This document shows, piece by piece, positions 46,990 through 56,062 of a stretch of DNA of 64,000 bases. Source of the stretch: Alphaproteobacteria bacterium (GTDB lineage Bacteria > Pseudomonadota > Alphaproteobacteria > Micropepsales > Micropepsaceae); NCBI GenBank assembly GCA_947467345.1, contig CANIHD010000015.1, forward strand, positions 19,022-83,021, written 5' to 3'. The position numbers were made by a program, and so were the translations under genes. Numbering within the stretch: the stretch's first letter is position 1; each line of letters starts with the position of its first letter. The notes under the pieces were generated by a model, which had not been told where the DNA came from, searched no databases, and saw only the letters and a list, made by a program, of their open reading frames with translations.

Positions 46990-48618
46990 ATGGCAGGACA
47001 TTCGGGGATGCGTTTTGGGCTTCTTCTGGGAGCGCTTCTCCTTCTTGGCTCATGCGGCCAGAACAACCCCGCGGAAACCAACGCGGCCAATGCTCCGGCC
47101 GGCGGTGAAGTCGTTTTGAATTGGGGTAATGCGGCCGAGCCGACAAGCCTCAATCCCCATCTTGCTCAAGGCACATGGGACCATCAGATTATTGCAGACC
47201 TGTTTGTCGGGCTTGCAACTGAAGACCCTAAAGGCAATCCGATCCCTGCTGGCGCGGAGCGTTGGGAAACCTCTCCTGACGGTTTGACGTGGACATTCCA
47301 CCTTCGACCGCACAATTGGTCCGACGGTAAGCCGGTGACGGCAGACGACTATATTTTTGCTTGGCGCCGTATTCTGGAGCCCAGCTTGGCGGCGCCGTAC
47401 GCATATTTTCTGTATCCCGTGAAGAATGCGCAAGCGATCAACCAAGGTAAGATGCAGGGGGGGGCACTTGGTATTTCCGCTCCCGATCCGATGACCGTTG
47501 TTGTGGTGCTGGAACATCCGGCGCCTTACTTGATCGAGTTTATGACGCACTACGTTACGTTCCCTCTTCCTCGCCATGTGGTGGAAGCGAAAGGGGCGGA
47601 CTGGATTAAGCCGGGAAATTACGTCAGCAACGGCCCGTTCATGCTGACGGAGAATATTCCCAACGATCACGTCACGGTGGTCAAGAACCCTCGCTTCTAT
47701 GACGTTGCCAACGTCAAAATCGACAAAGTCATTTTTTATCCGACGACGGACTACGAAGCAGCTTTGCGCCGTTTTAGGGCCGGGGAGCTAGATTATCAGG
47801 ACCGGCTCCCACAAGCGCAGATCGACTGGATTCGCGCTAACATTCCCGAAACACTCCATCTCGATCCCATCATGACGGTGGAGTATTACGCTGTAAATCA
47901 GGGACGAAAGCCGTTTGACGATATTCGCATTCGAGAAGCGTTGAGCTTGGCGTTAGACCGCGAAACCATTGTGAATACCATCCGTAAATTGGGTGAACCG
48001 CCAGCGTATTCCATGGTGCCGCCGGGCATCGCTAATTTCGCCGGCGGCAATTCGCTTCCGTTCAAAGACATGCCCTTTCCGCAGCGCCTCGAACGCGCGC
48101 GGATGCTGATGCAACAAGCCGGTTATGGACCAGATAAGCGGCTGAAAACAACTTTGGATACGCGTTCACTAGCGGCCGAACAGCGGCGCGTGCCTGCGGC
48201 GGTGCAGCAGATGTGGCGTGAAATCTATGTCGACGTTGAAATCGTTACATCCGATCCGGCGATGTTTTACGACAAGGTTCAGGAGCACGATTTCAACATT
48301 GCGCAGGCCGGTTGGCAGGGAGATTACAACGACGCGTCAAATTTCCTGGACCTGATCAGAACAGGAAACAGCAACAATTACGGACACTATAAAAATCCAG
48401 CCTATGACGCGCTTCTCGATCAAGCGAATATCGAATTGGATTTGACCAAGCGCGGTCAATTATTGGCGCAAGCCGAAGCTATAGCGATTAAGGATCAGGT
48501 TTGGATTCCGTCTTTCTTCTGGGTATTCAATGGTTTGGTGAAGCCATATCTGAAGGGCTTTGAATCCAACGTCGGTGACAAGCACCGTATCCGCTGGATG
48601 TCGGTCGAGCCGCATTGA
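46990..48618 (+). CDS. OppA-like peptide-binding lipoprotein, copy 3 of 4
   Basis: The 542-residue product has a lipobox ending in LGSC (LLLLGSCGQNN). AAGGA lies seven bases before the ATG at 46990, and a second in-frame ATG is at 47008. Family motifs include NWGNAAEPTSLNPHLA, LTWTFHLRPHNWSDGKPVT and HRIRWMSVEP. The gap to copy 2 is 109 bases, the largest within the array, so a separate promoter is possible. The gap to copy 4 is 13 bases. Confidence 0.88.
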   Translation: MAGHSGMRFGLLLGALLLLGSCGQNNPAETNAANAPAGGEVVLNWGNAAEPTSLNPHLAQGTWDHQIIADLFVGLATEDPKGNPIPAGAERWETSPDGLTWTFHLRPHNWSDGKPVTADDYIFAWRRILEPSLAAPYAYFLYPVKNAQAINQGKMQGGALGISAPDPMTVVVVLEHPAPYLIEFMTHYVTFPLPRHVVEAKGADWIKPGNYVSNGPFMLTENIPNDHVTVVKNPRFYDVANVKIDKVIFYPTTDYEAALRRFRAGELDYQDRLPQAQIDWIRANIPETLHLDPIMTVEYYAVNQGRKPFDDIRIREALSLALDRETIVNTIRKLGEPPAYSMVPPGIANFAGGNSLPFKDMPFPQRLERARMLMQQAGYGPDKRLKTTLDTRSLAAEQRRVPAAVQQMWREIYVDVEIVTSDPAMFYDKVQEHDFNIAQAGWQGDYNDASNFLDLIRTGNSNNYGHYKNPAYDALLDQANIELDLTKRGQLLAQAEAIAIKDQVWIPSFFWVFNGLVKPYLKGFESNVGDKHRIRWMSVEPH

Positions 48619-48631
48619 TCGCGGGCGTCCG

Positions 48632-50233
48632 ATGCGTTTTCTCGCCGGTCTTGCCCTTCTCATTCTCGCCGCGTGCGGGCCAGCGGATGCGCCGACATCT
48701 GTGCCCGTGATCACCGAGAACGTGCTCCGCCGCGGCAATATGGCGGAGCCAGAAACGCTTGATCTGGCGCATTGCGACACCGCGTGGGAAATGAATATCG
48801 TCGCCGATCTGATGACCGGGCTTCTCGCCGATGATCCGCATGGCGATCCTATTCCGGGCGTTGCGGAGCGGTGGGACGTGTCTGCGGACGGCCTTGTCTG
48901 GACGTTTCATTTGCGCGACGACCATTGGTCCGACGGACAACCGGTAACCGCCGATGACTTCGTCTTCGCCTGGCGGCGTGCGCTCGATCCCAAAACTGCG
49001 TCGGATTACGCGTCGATCCTCTACGTCTTCAAGAATGCTCGCGGCGTAAACACCGGAAAAATGCAATTGGATGCGCTCGGGGCACGAGCGGTCGATGCTG
49101 CAACAGTAGAAATCACGCTCGAACACCCGACGCCCTATCTCACCGAGCTGATGACACACGCGACCACCTATCCGGTGCCGCGCCATGTGGTGGCGGCCAA
49201 AGGGAATGAATGGACCCGGCCGGGGAGTTATGTCGGCAATGGCGCTTACACACTGTCGGAATGGGTACCGAACGATCATGTGACGGTGGTGAAAAATCTG
49301 CGTTTCTTCGATGCCGCGCATGTCGCCATCGATCGCGTGATCTATTACCCCACTGACGATAATGAAGCGGCGTTGCGGCGCTTCCGCGCGTTCGAGTTGG
49401 ATACGCAGGAACGCCTGCCGCCGCAGCAAATCGATTGGCTGCGCGCCAACATGCCCGACACGCTGAAGATGGTGCCGTATTTGCGCAGCGAATATATCGT
49501 CTTCAATCTGACGCGCGCGCCATTTTCCGACATCCGCGTGCGCGAAGCCATCAGCCTGGCATCTGACCGCGAAACCCTCTCGTCTAAAATTCGTCGTCTG
49601 GGCGAACCGCCCGCCTACACGATCGTGCCGCCAGGCATGCCGGCCTATCCCGGCGGGAACGGGCTGACATTCAAGAACATGCCGGTGGAGGCGCGTCTTT
49701 CACTGGCGCAAGATTTGATGCGCAAGGCCGGGTTCGGACCGGCCAAGAGATTGGCTGCGCGCCTCGCCGTACGTTCAACGGCTGCCCCGGAACGTATTGA
49801 AGCTGTGGCATTGCAGGAGATGTGGCGTCGGATTTATGTCGACGCCGAGATCGTCGCCTCGGATGCAGCCATTTTCTACAACTCCCTTGAGCAGGGCGAA
49901 TTCGACCTTGCCAAAGCCAGCTGGGGCGCCGATTTCAACGACGCGAGCAATTTTCTTTTCCTGCTCGCCGGCGATAGCGGACCAAGATTGAATCCGGGAC
50001 GCTATCGCAACCCTGCCTTCGATGCCGCCCTGGCGGAAGCGGAAGCCGAACCCGATGCGGCGCGGCGCGGCGCAATCCTCGTGAAGGCCGAAGCACTCGC
50101 CCTCAAGGACCATCCCTGGGCGCCCTTGTATTTTTGGGTCACCACCGATCTGGTGCACAATTATGTGAAGGGCTGGGTACCCAACGCCATCGACGAAAAT
50201 CGCAGCCGCTGGCTTTCAATTGCGCCACACTAG
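48632..50233 (+). CDS. OppA-like peptide-binding lipoprotein, copy 4 of 4
   Basis: The 533-residue protein starts at the ATG at 48632 and has a lipobox ending in LAAC (LLILAACGPADA). RRGNMAEPETLDLAHC, LVWTFHLRDDHWSDGQPVT and SRWLSIAPH place it in the same family as the preceding three. The nucleotide sequence is visibly GC-richer than copies 1 to 3 and closer to the oppBCDF genes, which suggests different ages or origins of the copies. A cysteine occurs early in the mature domain (LDLAHCDT). Confidence 0.88.
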   Translation: MRFLAGLALLILAACGPADAPTSVPVITENVLRRGNMAEPETLDLAHCDTAWEMNIVADLMTGLLADDPHGDPIPGVAERWDVSADGLVWTFHLRDDHWSDGQPVTADDFVFAWRRALDPKTASDYASILYVFKNARGVNTGKMQLDALGARAVDAATVEITLEHPTPYLTELMTHATTYPVPRHVVAAKGNEWTRPGSYVGNGAYTLSEWVPNDHVTVVKNLRFFDAAHVAIDRVIYYPTDDNEAALRRFRAFELDTQERLPPQQIDWLRANMPDTLKMVPYLRSEYIVFNLTRAPFSDIRVREAISLASDRETLSSKIRRLGEPPAYTIVPPGMPAYPGGNGLTFKNMPVEARLSLAQDLMRKAGFGPAKRLAARLAVRSTAAPERIEAVALQEMWRRIYVDAEIVASDAAIFYNSLEQGEFDLAKASWGADFNDASNFLFLLAGDSGPRLNPGRYRNPAFDAALAEAEAEPDAARRGAILVKAEALALKDHPWAPLYFWVTTDLVHNYVKGWVPNAIDENRSRWLSIAPH

Positions 50234-50260
50234 AACAGAGAAAAAAACGGGGAGGCAATA

Positions 50261-51028
50261 ATGCGCATGTGGGTGAAACGAATTGCAGCATGCTTGATCG
50301 CGAGCGCGACGTTTGTGGCGTCCGCGAGCACAGCCGCGGAAATCAAAGTGGTGACAGTCGGCGCGTTGACAGTCGCCTTGCGCAGCATGACCGCTGAATA
50401 TGAAGCCGCCAGCGGCAATACAATCGCGTACACCTTCACCAACCCGGCTAATCTAAACATGGTGCTGGCCGGCGGCACATTCGACGCCATCATCGTGGCC
50501 ACGCAGACCGTCGGCGAATTGGAGCAGGCGGGAAAGTTGGCGGCCGGCTCACGCGCGCGGCTGGCACGCACCGGCATAGGCCTCGCCATCAAAGAGGGCA
50601 CGCTCAAACCCGATGTCTCAAGCCCGGACGCGTTCAAGCGCTATCTGACCGGCGTGCGCAATGTTCTGGTCACCGATCCATCGACCGCGACCGGCAGCGG
50701 CGTACTGACGGTAAGCATTCTAGCCGATGCCGGGCTGACCGAGACCGTGCGCACCAAATCGCTGCAAACCAATCTGGCTGGCGGTAAGGAACGCCTCGCC
50801 AAGGGCGAATATGAGGTTGGCCTGTTCAACCTCAGCGAGATCGAGGCGCCGGGCGTGGTCGTCGGCGGCGCGGTCCCTGCTCCCTTGCAGCTCTATACGA
50901 ATTACGACGCGGCGATTTTCGCGAGTTCCACCATCAAGGACGCCGCCAACGGCTATTTGCGCCTCCTCGCCTCGCCGCAGGCGGGCCCGAAATGGAAAGC
51001 GGCCTGGTTGGAACAAGTGTCAAATTAG
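50261..51028 (+). CDS. ModA-like periplasmic substrate-binding protein
   Basis: The 255-residue protein has a signal peptide (MWVKRIAACLIASATFVASA) and GGGGAGG before the ATG. The mature part, EIKVVTVGALTVALRSMTAEYEAAS by position 27-51, follows the ModA/AlgQ-like pattern in which a binding protein recognises an oxyanion or small anion. DVSSPDAFKRYL and NVLVTDPSTATGSG are typical of the family. Permease and ATPase genes are missing here, so it is an orphan; it may have a sensing role. It follows copy 4 of the OppA array by 27 bases and could belong to that operon. Confidence 0.75.
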   Translation: MRMWVKRIAACLIASATFVASASTAAEIKVVTVGALTVALRSMTAEYEAASGNTIAYTFTNPANLNMVLAGGTFDAIIVATQTVGELEQAGKLAAGSRARLARTGIGLAIKEGTLKPDVSSPDAFKRYLTGVRNVLVTDPSTATGSGVLTVSILADAGLTETVRTKSLQTNLAGGKERLAKGEYEVGLFNLSEIEAPGVVVGGAVPAPLQLYTNYDAAIFASSTIKDAANGYLRLLASPQAGPKWKAAWLEQVSN

Positions 51029-51136
51029 GTCGCCACCCCGTCTTGGCCTGGGACGCTTCGCTCCAATTCGATACGGCAGGCCCCGAATAGCCGCAGGTTA
51101 ACAGCCCTTAAACCCTTGATATGCCACAAAGCCGGC

Positions 51137-51556
51137 ATGGCAAAAGCTGGCCGCCGAATTGCATCATCCAAAGCGGTGATCACAGCTCTCGATATTGTCA
51201 TGACCGATTCTCATCTTGCCGATACTGGATTGGCCCTTGGCGCCCCGCACGAGGGCGAGCAGCGCACGGCGCCGCGCAAACGCGTTGTCCTTGGCGGCTT
51301 AGCCATCTGCAACAACGGCTCGTTCACCACCAAATGCCGCATCAAGGATATTTCGGAAACTGGGGCGCGCTTTGTCCTTCCGAAAGGACAAGTGGCGGCC
51401 GAGAACACCATTCTTATCGAGATTCAAACGCGGGTCGTTCACGAAGCCACCGTGGCGCGCATCGACGCGACGGAATATGGCCTCGAATTCACCAGCACCT
51501 ACGCGCTGGACGGACCGCTGCCGGGAAATCTCCAGTTCGTGAAGCGCTTCCGCTAA
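51137..51556 (+). CDS. PilZ-domain protein, probable c-di-GMP receptor
   Basis: The 139-residue protein starts at an ATG at 51137; an ATG at 51200 is also possible and neither has a strong ribosome site. The PilZ signatures are present: RTAPR (RxxxR) followed by KRVVLGGLAI, and DISETGARF (the DxSxxG motif), then ILIEIQTRVVHEATVARIDAT. Both c-di-GMP-binding motifs are intact, so it may sense the messenger. It opens a run of signalling genes to 56 kb. Its output partner is not visible. Confidence 0.8.
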   Translation: MAKAGRRIASSKAVITALDIVMTDSHLADTGLALGAPHEGEQRTAPRKRVVLGGLAICNNGSFTTKCRIKDISETGARFVLPKGQVAAENTILIEIQTRVVHEATVARIDATEYGLEFTSTYALDGPLPGNLQFVKRFR

Positions 51557-51643
51557 CAGTGCCGCCGCGCTCAATCTCCGTCGCATGGAACTTTCACATG
51601 GCGCCGGATTCGTCGGTGCTAGGGGCGCGGACACCTATACGCG

Positions 51644-51847
51644 TTGCGCTTCCCTGACAGTGTATTGACGGTGCACTGCACAACGCAGGTGCACTCAGCC
51701 GAGCGCCCTGCTCGCATAGAAATCTATGCATCCATAAATCCGCAGACCATTTTCGTTTGGACCGATGAAGGCATAACGCCGCCATTGTTTTCCGTACGGA
51801 TTGGACTCACGAGCGGACAATATCTTCGGACGATCATCGGGAGATGA
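51644..51847 (+). CDS. Small frame overlapping the response regulator start
   Basis: A 67-codon frame begins at a TTG (GTG alternatives lie a few codons inside) and its TGA overlaps the ATG of the next gene in an ATGA, as in coupled genes. The product is not recognised and has no signal peptide. The lack of an ATG and of a ribosome site argues against it. It is listed because of the overlap and because it would otherwise leave a 287-base gap with nothing seen. Confidence 0.22.
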   Translation: MRFPDSVLTVHCTTQVHSAERPARIEIYASINPQTIFVWTDEGITPPLFSVRIGLTSGQYLRTIIGR

Positions 51848-52881
51848 CGCGTATGCCCCCTGCCAATGCCCAGCGCATTCTGGTTATCGACGATGATGTA
51901 TCGATCGGGCGCGCGGTGTGTGAGGTGCTGACCTTGCGGCACTTCAAGGCCATCTCCGCGAACGATCTTTTCCAGGCGCGTGATGCCCTTCATGAGGATG
52001 ACGACATCGGCATTATACTTGTCGATTGCCATTTGGGCGGCATTGCCGGCGTCGAGGTCATCGAAGCGCTCACCAAAGAATTCCCACGTCCGTTGGCCTT
52101 CATCATGATGACAGCTGACGAGACCCAGGCCGTGGCCGTGGATACCACGCGCGCCCAAGCGGTGGACGTCCTGACGAAACCTATCGATGGAAAATCCATA
52201 GAAAAAGCTGTTCAACGGGCGATAGCAAAGCGCGAAGGCGAATTCACCGACGAGGATATCGGAGCGCCGTCCCCCTTCGTCTGTGAGAAATTCCTTCAAG
52301 AGCGTATGCGGCTGAAGCAAATGCCCAAGCAATGGCACAACCTGATTGGCGACATAGCAGCGGGAACATCCGAGAATTACATCCAGCTCCTGCAAAACAA
52401 CCCTGTCGACGTCGGCGCCCTATTGCGGCAGTTGCTTTCCGCCATGGAGCGGACAGCGGAAGATCGGCAGCTCCATATCAAATTCCGCATGCCTGTCTCG
52501 CTCCCACTCGTTTATGCAGACAACACGGGGCTTTCGTTCGGCATTCACGACATCGCCGTTTTCATGACCAGTGCCATGGAGCCGGGAGACGGTCTCACCC
52601 TAACGGCTCTTCGGGAAGACGACGATCTGATCCTCTCCTTTCATGTGCATTCGGCGAATATGCCTTTTGAGGCTCTATCTGTCCTGGCTGCGAATCCCTC
52701 GACCATTGACGTGGGCAACAGCAAGACAACGCTGCTCGGTGCGCGCCTGGTGGTAGAATTACATCGTGGACATTTTCGCATCGAAAAGCGCACCGACGAT
52801 GACATTCTCCTCCGCATGTTCATTCCGATTGCGCGCGCGGATACCAGAACAACTCGTTCGAAACTTGCTGTTTTCTCCTAA
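51844..52881 (+). CDS. Response regulator with a degenerate kinase-like ATPase domain
   Basis: The 345-residue protein has an N-terminal receiver domain (about residues 10-130): acidic cluster VIDDD, phosphorylation site ILVDCHLGG, threonine in IMMTADE and lysine in LTKPID, all intact. The C-terminal part resembles a histidine-kinase dimerisation and ATPase module: LKQMPKQWHNLIGDI stands where an H box would be, and GIHDIAVFMTSAMEP and LLGARLVVELHRGHFRIE follow the ATPase layout. The N box asparagine and glycine loops are lost. It is therefore probably a non-catalytic regulator. It precedes the next gene by 13 bases. Confidence 0.7.
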   Translation: MTRMPPANAQRILVIDDDVSIGRAVCEVLTLRHFKAISANDLFQARDALHEDDDIGIILVDCHLGGIAGVEVIEALTKEFPRPLAFIMMTADETQAVAVDTTRAQAVDVLTKPIDGKSIEKAVQRAIAKREGEFTDEDIGAPSPFVCEKFLQERMRLKQMPKQWHNLIGDIAAGTSENYIQLLQNNPVDVGALLRQLLSAMERTAEDRQLHIKFRMPVSLPLVYADNTGLSFGIHDIAVFMTSAMEPGDGLTLTALREDDDLILSFHVHSANMPFEALSVLAANPSTIDVGNSKTTLLGARLVVELHRGHFRIEKRTDDDILLRMFIPIARADTRTTRSKLAVFS

Positions 52882-52894
52882 TTTCAAGGGCACC

Positions 52895-53809
52895 ATGTAT
52901 CCAGCGCTATATTCGATAAATTCAAATCCCAGCGGTGCCGCACTTGATCGGCTCTCCTCTGCTGTCAAATTGATCACGTCCGGCCGTCCCGGCCCTGGCG
53001 TGATCTCAAAGGTTCTCACGGTCATCGTCGAGCTTGTTTTGACGAGTACAGATGCGACATACGCCTCATTGGTTTGCTGTGAGCCGGGCGCAAATGCGCG
53101 GCCCTTTAGCAATCTGAATCCCAGAGCGTCCGCCCCTCCTTCGAAGCCTGATCCGGAAATTCTCGCGATGATCTTGCGCGATCCGCAGAGCCGCGAGGAA
53201 ATTTCAGGCTGTTTTGATTTGGGACCTTCCGGTTTAGGTGACAGTGCCGCGCACCTTCTAGCGTTACGCATCACCGACGAATCCGAAACGATCACTGTAG
53301 GTTATGCGCGCTTTCCCGAGAGGCCCTCAGCGGAGTCACGAGAAGCGGTTCTGGGCATTTGCGGCTTCGGTGGTGTGCTTCTGACGCTGACCCGTAATTC
53401 CCCGATAAAAAACAGAGCGGCGGTGGCAGTGGCTCAATTCGAGTCGGGGGCTCAATTCGATTCTCGCATTCGCGATGCGATGCACCTCATGGCGGAGGCC
53501 TATTGGGAAGCCGATGAGATGGGAATTGTCCAACGTGTGGTTCTTCTCAATTCGTCCTCGGAGACATCGCGTCTGACACAGTTAGAAGGAAAGACTCTTC
53601 GCCATCTTCTTGGCTCGGAATTAAACCTCAGCCGCGGCGAGTTTTACGACGTTCGCGCCACTATTGAGCAAGTGGCGCAGGACCATATGGTCGTAGATAT
53701 GACCGGCCAGCTGGGCGAAGACGGCACTTGGCACGGCTTCATGCGCCCCGCAAAAACTGCGAGCGGTGCGGAACGCAGCGGTGAAACACCGCGCGCCCTC
53801 GCGTGTTAA
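52895..53809 (+). CDS. Probable GAF/PAS sensor protein without output domain
   Basis: The 304-residue protein starts at the ATG at 52895 (AAGG upstream). Residues about 30-170 look like a GAF-type domain (KVLTVIVELVLTSTDATYASL, LLALRITDESETITVGYARF). Residues about 195-290 could be a PAS domain (MHLMAEAYWEADEMGIVQRVV, LEGKTLRHLLGS, DDGTW-like GEDGTWHGFMRP). No kinase, GGDEF or DNA-binding part follows. I did not recognise the family; the domain calls are from pattern only. It is probably cotranscribed with the response regulator 13 bases upstream and may act as its sensory partner. Confidence 0.5.
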   Translation: MYPALYSINSNPSGAALDRLSSAVKLITSGRPGPGVISKVLTVIVELVLTSTDATYASLVCCEPGANARPFSNLNPRASAPPSKPDPEILAMILRDPQSREEISGCFDLGPSGLGDSAAHLLALRITDESETITVGYARFPERPSAESREAVLGICGFGGVLLTLTRNSPIKNRAAVAVAQFESGAQFDSRIRDAMHLMAEAYWEADEMGIVQRVVLLNSSSETSRLTQLEGKTLRHLLGSELNLSRGEFYDVRATIEQVAQDHMVVDMTGQLGEDGTWHGFMRPAKTASGAERSGETPRALAC

Positions 53810-53854
53810 ATCTGAGTCGGATGTGATGAGCGAACGAGGCTTCGCCGCGAGATC

Positions 53855-56062
53855 TTAAAACTGGCGATCCGCTCTTTGCATAGATCTCGTCTGCGGGTCG
53901 AAATGCCTGCGGATCGATGAGCTGTCGGCCAGAAGTGCGCGCAAACCCGCTTCATTCAATGGCGGTGAGAAAATCTCACCCAACGCTACATCGCAGCCGG
54001 CTTCTTTCAGCGCGTCAAGCGTCTCGGCGGAGCTCACACCATCGGCCACAACTGTGCAGCCCAAGGAATGACCCAGATCGGCAATCGACCGCATGATGGT
54101 CAATTCGACGGAGTGCCGTGTCAGGCCAGCGATAAATACGCGATCCATCTTGATTTCCGACAGCGGCAGTCTTTGCAACTTGCGGAATGATTCATGCCCA
54201 TTGCCGAACCCATCGACCGACAAATAGATGCCGGCGATGCGCAATTTGACCCAGGCTTCGACGAGCTCTTCGAACGCGGGTGACGCTTCGGCATCCGTCA
54301 ACTCGACCGTCAGCTGTCCTGGCCCTAAGCGGTACCGATTTCGCAGATCGTACAAGACGGATTGAAATTCATTGCCGAGCACGACCGTTGAGGGGAGATT
54401 TATCGTGAAATTCAGCTCGCGGCCCGAAGCATTGAGAGCCGCACATAACTCTGCGGTCTTCTCCGCGACGCGGAAATCATAGACGAATTTGCGCCCCTCG
54501 ACATGCTGCAGCGGAGAAATTTTTCGTCCGTCCGCTGCCACTTCCGATGGAGAATAGGCTTGCGCGCTAACGATTTCGCCCCGTTTTAAGTCGACCTTCG
54601 GTCGAAAATACGGACCAACTCTCCCCCCGAGTGCTACCTGACGGCCTTCGACGGGCGCGGCTTCCGCACTTGGTGGCAGCGCTGCTGCCAGCAAATTCGC
54701 AGAGGTGAATGGCTTGGGCAGTACGCCCACCACGTTCAAACCGCTTGCCACAGCAATCCGGCGCGCTGCATCAAGAACGCGTTCATGCTCGTCGCTCATC
54801 AGAACGACATCGCCGGTATATTTTCGCTCGCGAAGCTCACGCAACACATCGATGCCGTCATGCCATGGCATCGATAGGTCGATGAACACAAGGCTGGGGT
54901 GGAAGTCGGCGACCTCACTCAAGAATGCCGCTGCGATGCTTGTGAGTCTGACCGGGATATCCTGGTGACGAAGGCATTCTGCAATATGTTCCAGAATGCC
55001 GTTGTCATCATCGACCACGAGAACGCGTTTCGACGGGCGCGAAATATCGTCGGCCGCAGACATATCGGATATTCCTTCGCGGGTGCCCATCAAATGGCCC
55101 TGGCTATGCCGCCGACGCCGGTGTTTTGCGGCGCGACTCCGAGAGGTGGCGGCAGATATGTTTTTCAGGTCTGCGGCAGAATTTTCGCGACTATCAGCGA
55201 TCTTGTTGAGCACATCGCGGAAATGCTCCGAGGGCTGCTCGCCCCGCATGTAAATGCCCGCCGTCAGCGTGCCGAGTTCCGGAAGGAAGCGATCGCGAGC
55301 CACGATAACGTTGCTACCGTCGTCGCCTTTCAAAACCGTGCTTCGGACCATGATTCCGAAACCGAGGCCCGCAGCGATCGCCGCCAAACGGGAATCCGGA
55401 TAGGGGCTGCTAAACGCCAGGCGATAAGGAACGCCAGCTGTTTCCAACGCCTTAAACGCAATTCTGTCGGGCTCGCGTTCCGGCCAGCCCACTAGCGGAA
55501 CTGGGACTCCCGGCATCAGCCCGAAATCGCGGGCGCGATTCCAGACCAATTCCTCGCTCCACTGCCGGTCAGGCGTAAAATTGAGGCCGGGCGGGCAGAT
55601 AAAACAGCCGGCGTCGAGATACCCATCCGTCAACCCCTTCGCGATCTCCTCGGAATTATCCGCGATGGCATAAAGGCCGCGATTCCAGGTTTGGATGAGA
55701 TCCGCATTCTTTCCCAAAACGGCCAGGAATGAATCGACAAACAGAGGCGATATACCCAGCCGCGAATGACGCTGACCCGAGTTACCGCCGGCCAAGGCCA
55801 AAAGCTGATCATTCTGTTCCAGAATAATTTTCGCATGGCGCAGCACGAGTTTGCCGCGTTCTGTGAGAACCGTCGCGCCTAATTTTTTCCCGAATACCGC
55901 GCCGCCCACCAGAACGCTGAGACGCTTCATCTGCCCGCTGACAGCGGGCAGAGATAATTTCAGGGTTTCCGCTGCCTTGGAAAGGCTGCCCGAAATAGCG
56001 ACCTGTATGAGCGTTCTGAGTATCTCGATCGGAATGTTCGCAGATCCGTGTCGATGATGCAT
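53855..56062 (-). CDS. LysR-type regulator fused to receiver and degenerate EAL domains
   Basis: This 735-residue single frame has three parts. Residues about 8-70 are a LysR winged helix (SLSKAAETLKLSLPAVSGQM), and about 90-290 a LysR effector domain (RLGISPLFVDSFLAVLGK, AAIAAGLGFGIMVRS). After a basic linker (KHRRRRHS), a receiver domain follows (VLVVDDDNG, VFIDLSMPWHDG, LMSDE, LPKPF), intact at all key positions. The EAL domain after it is degenerate: the EAL position reads AQA, DDFG reads DGFG, and TES reads TDAE. The ATG at 56062 has GGAGGGAGAG upstream. It converges on the GAF/PAS gene. The domain order is not one I know. Confidence 0.8.
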   Translation of the reverse strand: MHHRHGSANIPIEILRTLIQVAISGSLSKAAETLKLSLPAVSGQMKRLSVLVGGAVFGKKLGATVLTERGKLVLRHAKIILEQNDQLLALAGGNSGQRHSRLGISPLFVDSFLAVLGKNADLIQTWNRGLYAIADNSEEIAKGLTDGYLDAGCFICPPGLNFTPDRQWSEELVWNRARDFGLMPGVPVPLVGWPEREPDRIAFKALETAGVPYRLAFSSPYPDSRLAAIAAGLGFGIMVRSTVLKGDDGSNVIVARDRFLPELGTLTAGIYMRGEQPSEHFRDVLNKIADSRENSAADLKNISAATSRSRAAKHRRRRHSQGHLMGTREGISDMSAADDISRPSKRVLVVDDDNGILEHIAECLRHQDIPVRLTSIAAAFLSEVADFHPSLVFIDLSMPWHDGIDVLRELRERKYTGDVVLMSDEHERVLDAARRIAVASGLNVVGVLPKPFTSANLLAAALPPSAEAAPVEGRQVALGGRVGPYFRPKVDLKRGEIVSAQAYSPSEVAADGRKISPLQHVEGRKFVYDFRVAEKTAELCAALNASGRELNFTINLPSTVVLGNEFQSVLYDLRNRYRLGPGQLTVELTDAEASPAFEELVEAWVKLRIAGIYLSVDGFGNGHESFRKLQRLPLSEIKMDRVFIAGLTRHSVELTIMRSIADLGHSLGCTVVADGVSSAETLDALKEAGCDVALGEIFSPPLNEAGLRALLADSSSIRRHFDPQTRSMQRADRQF

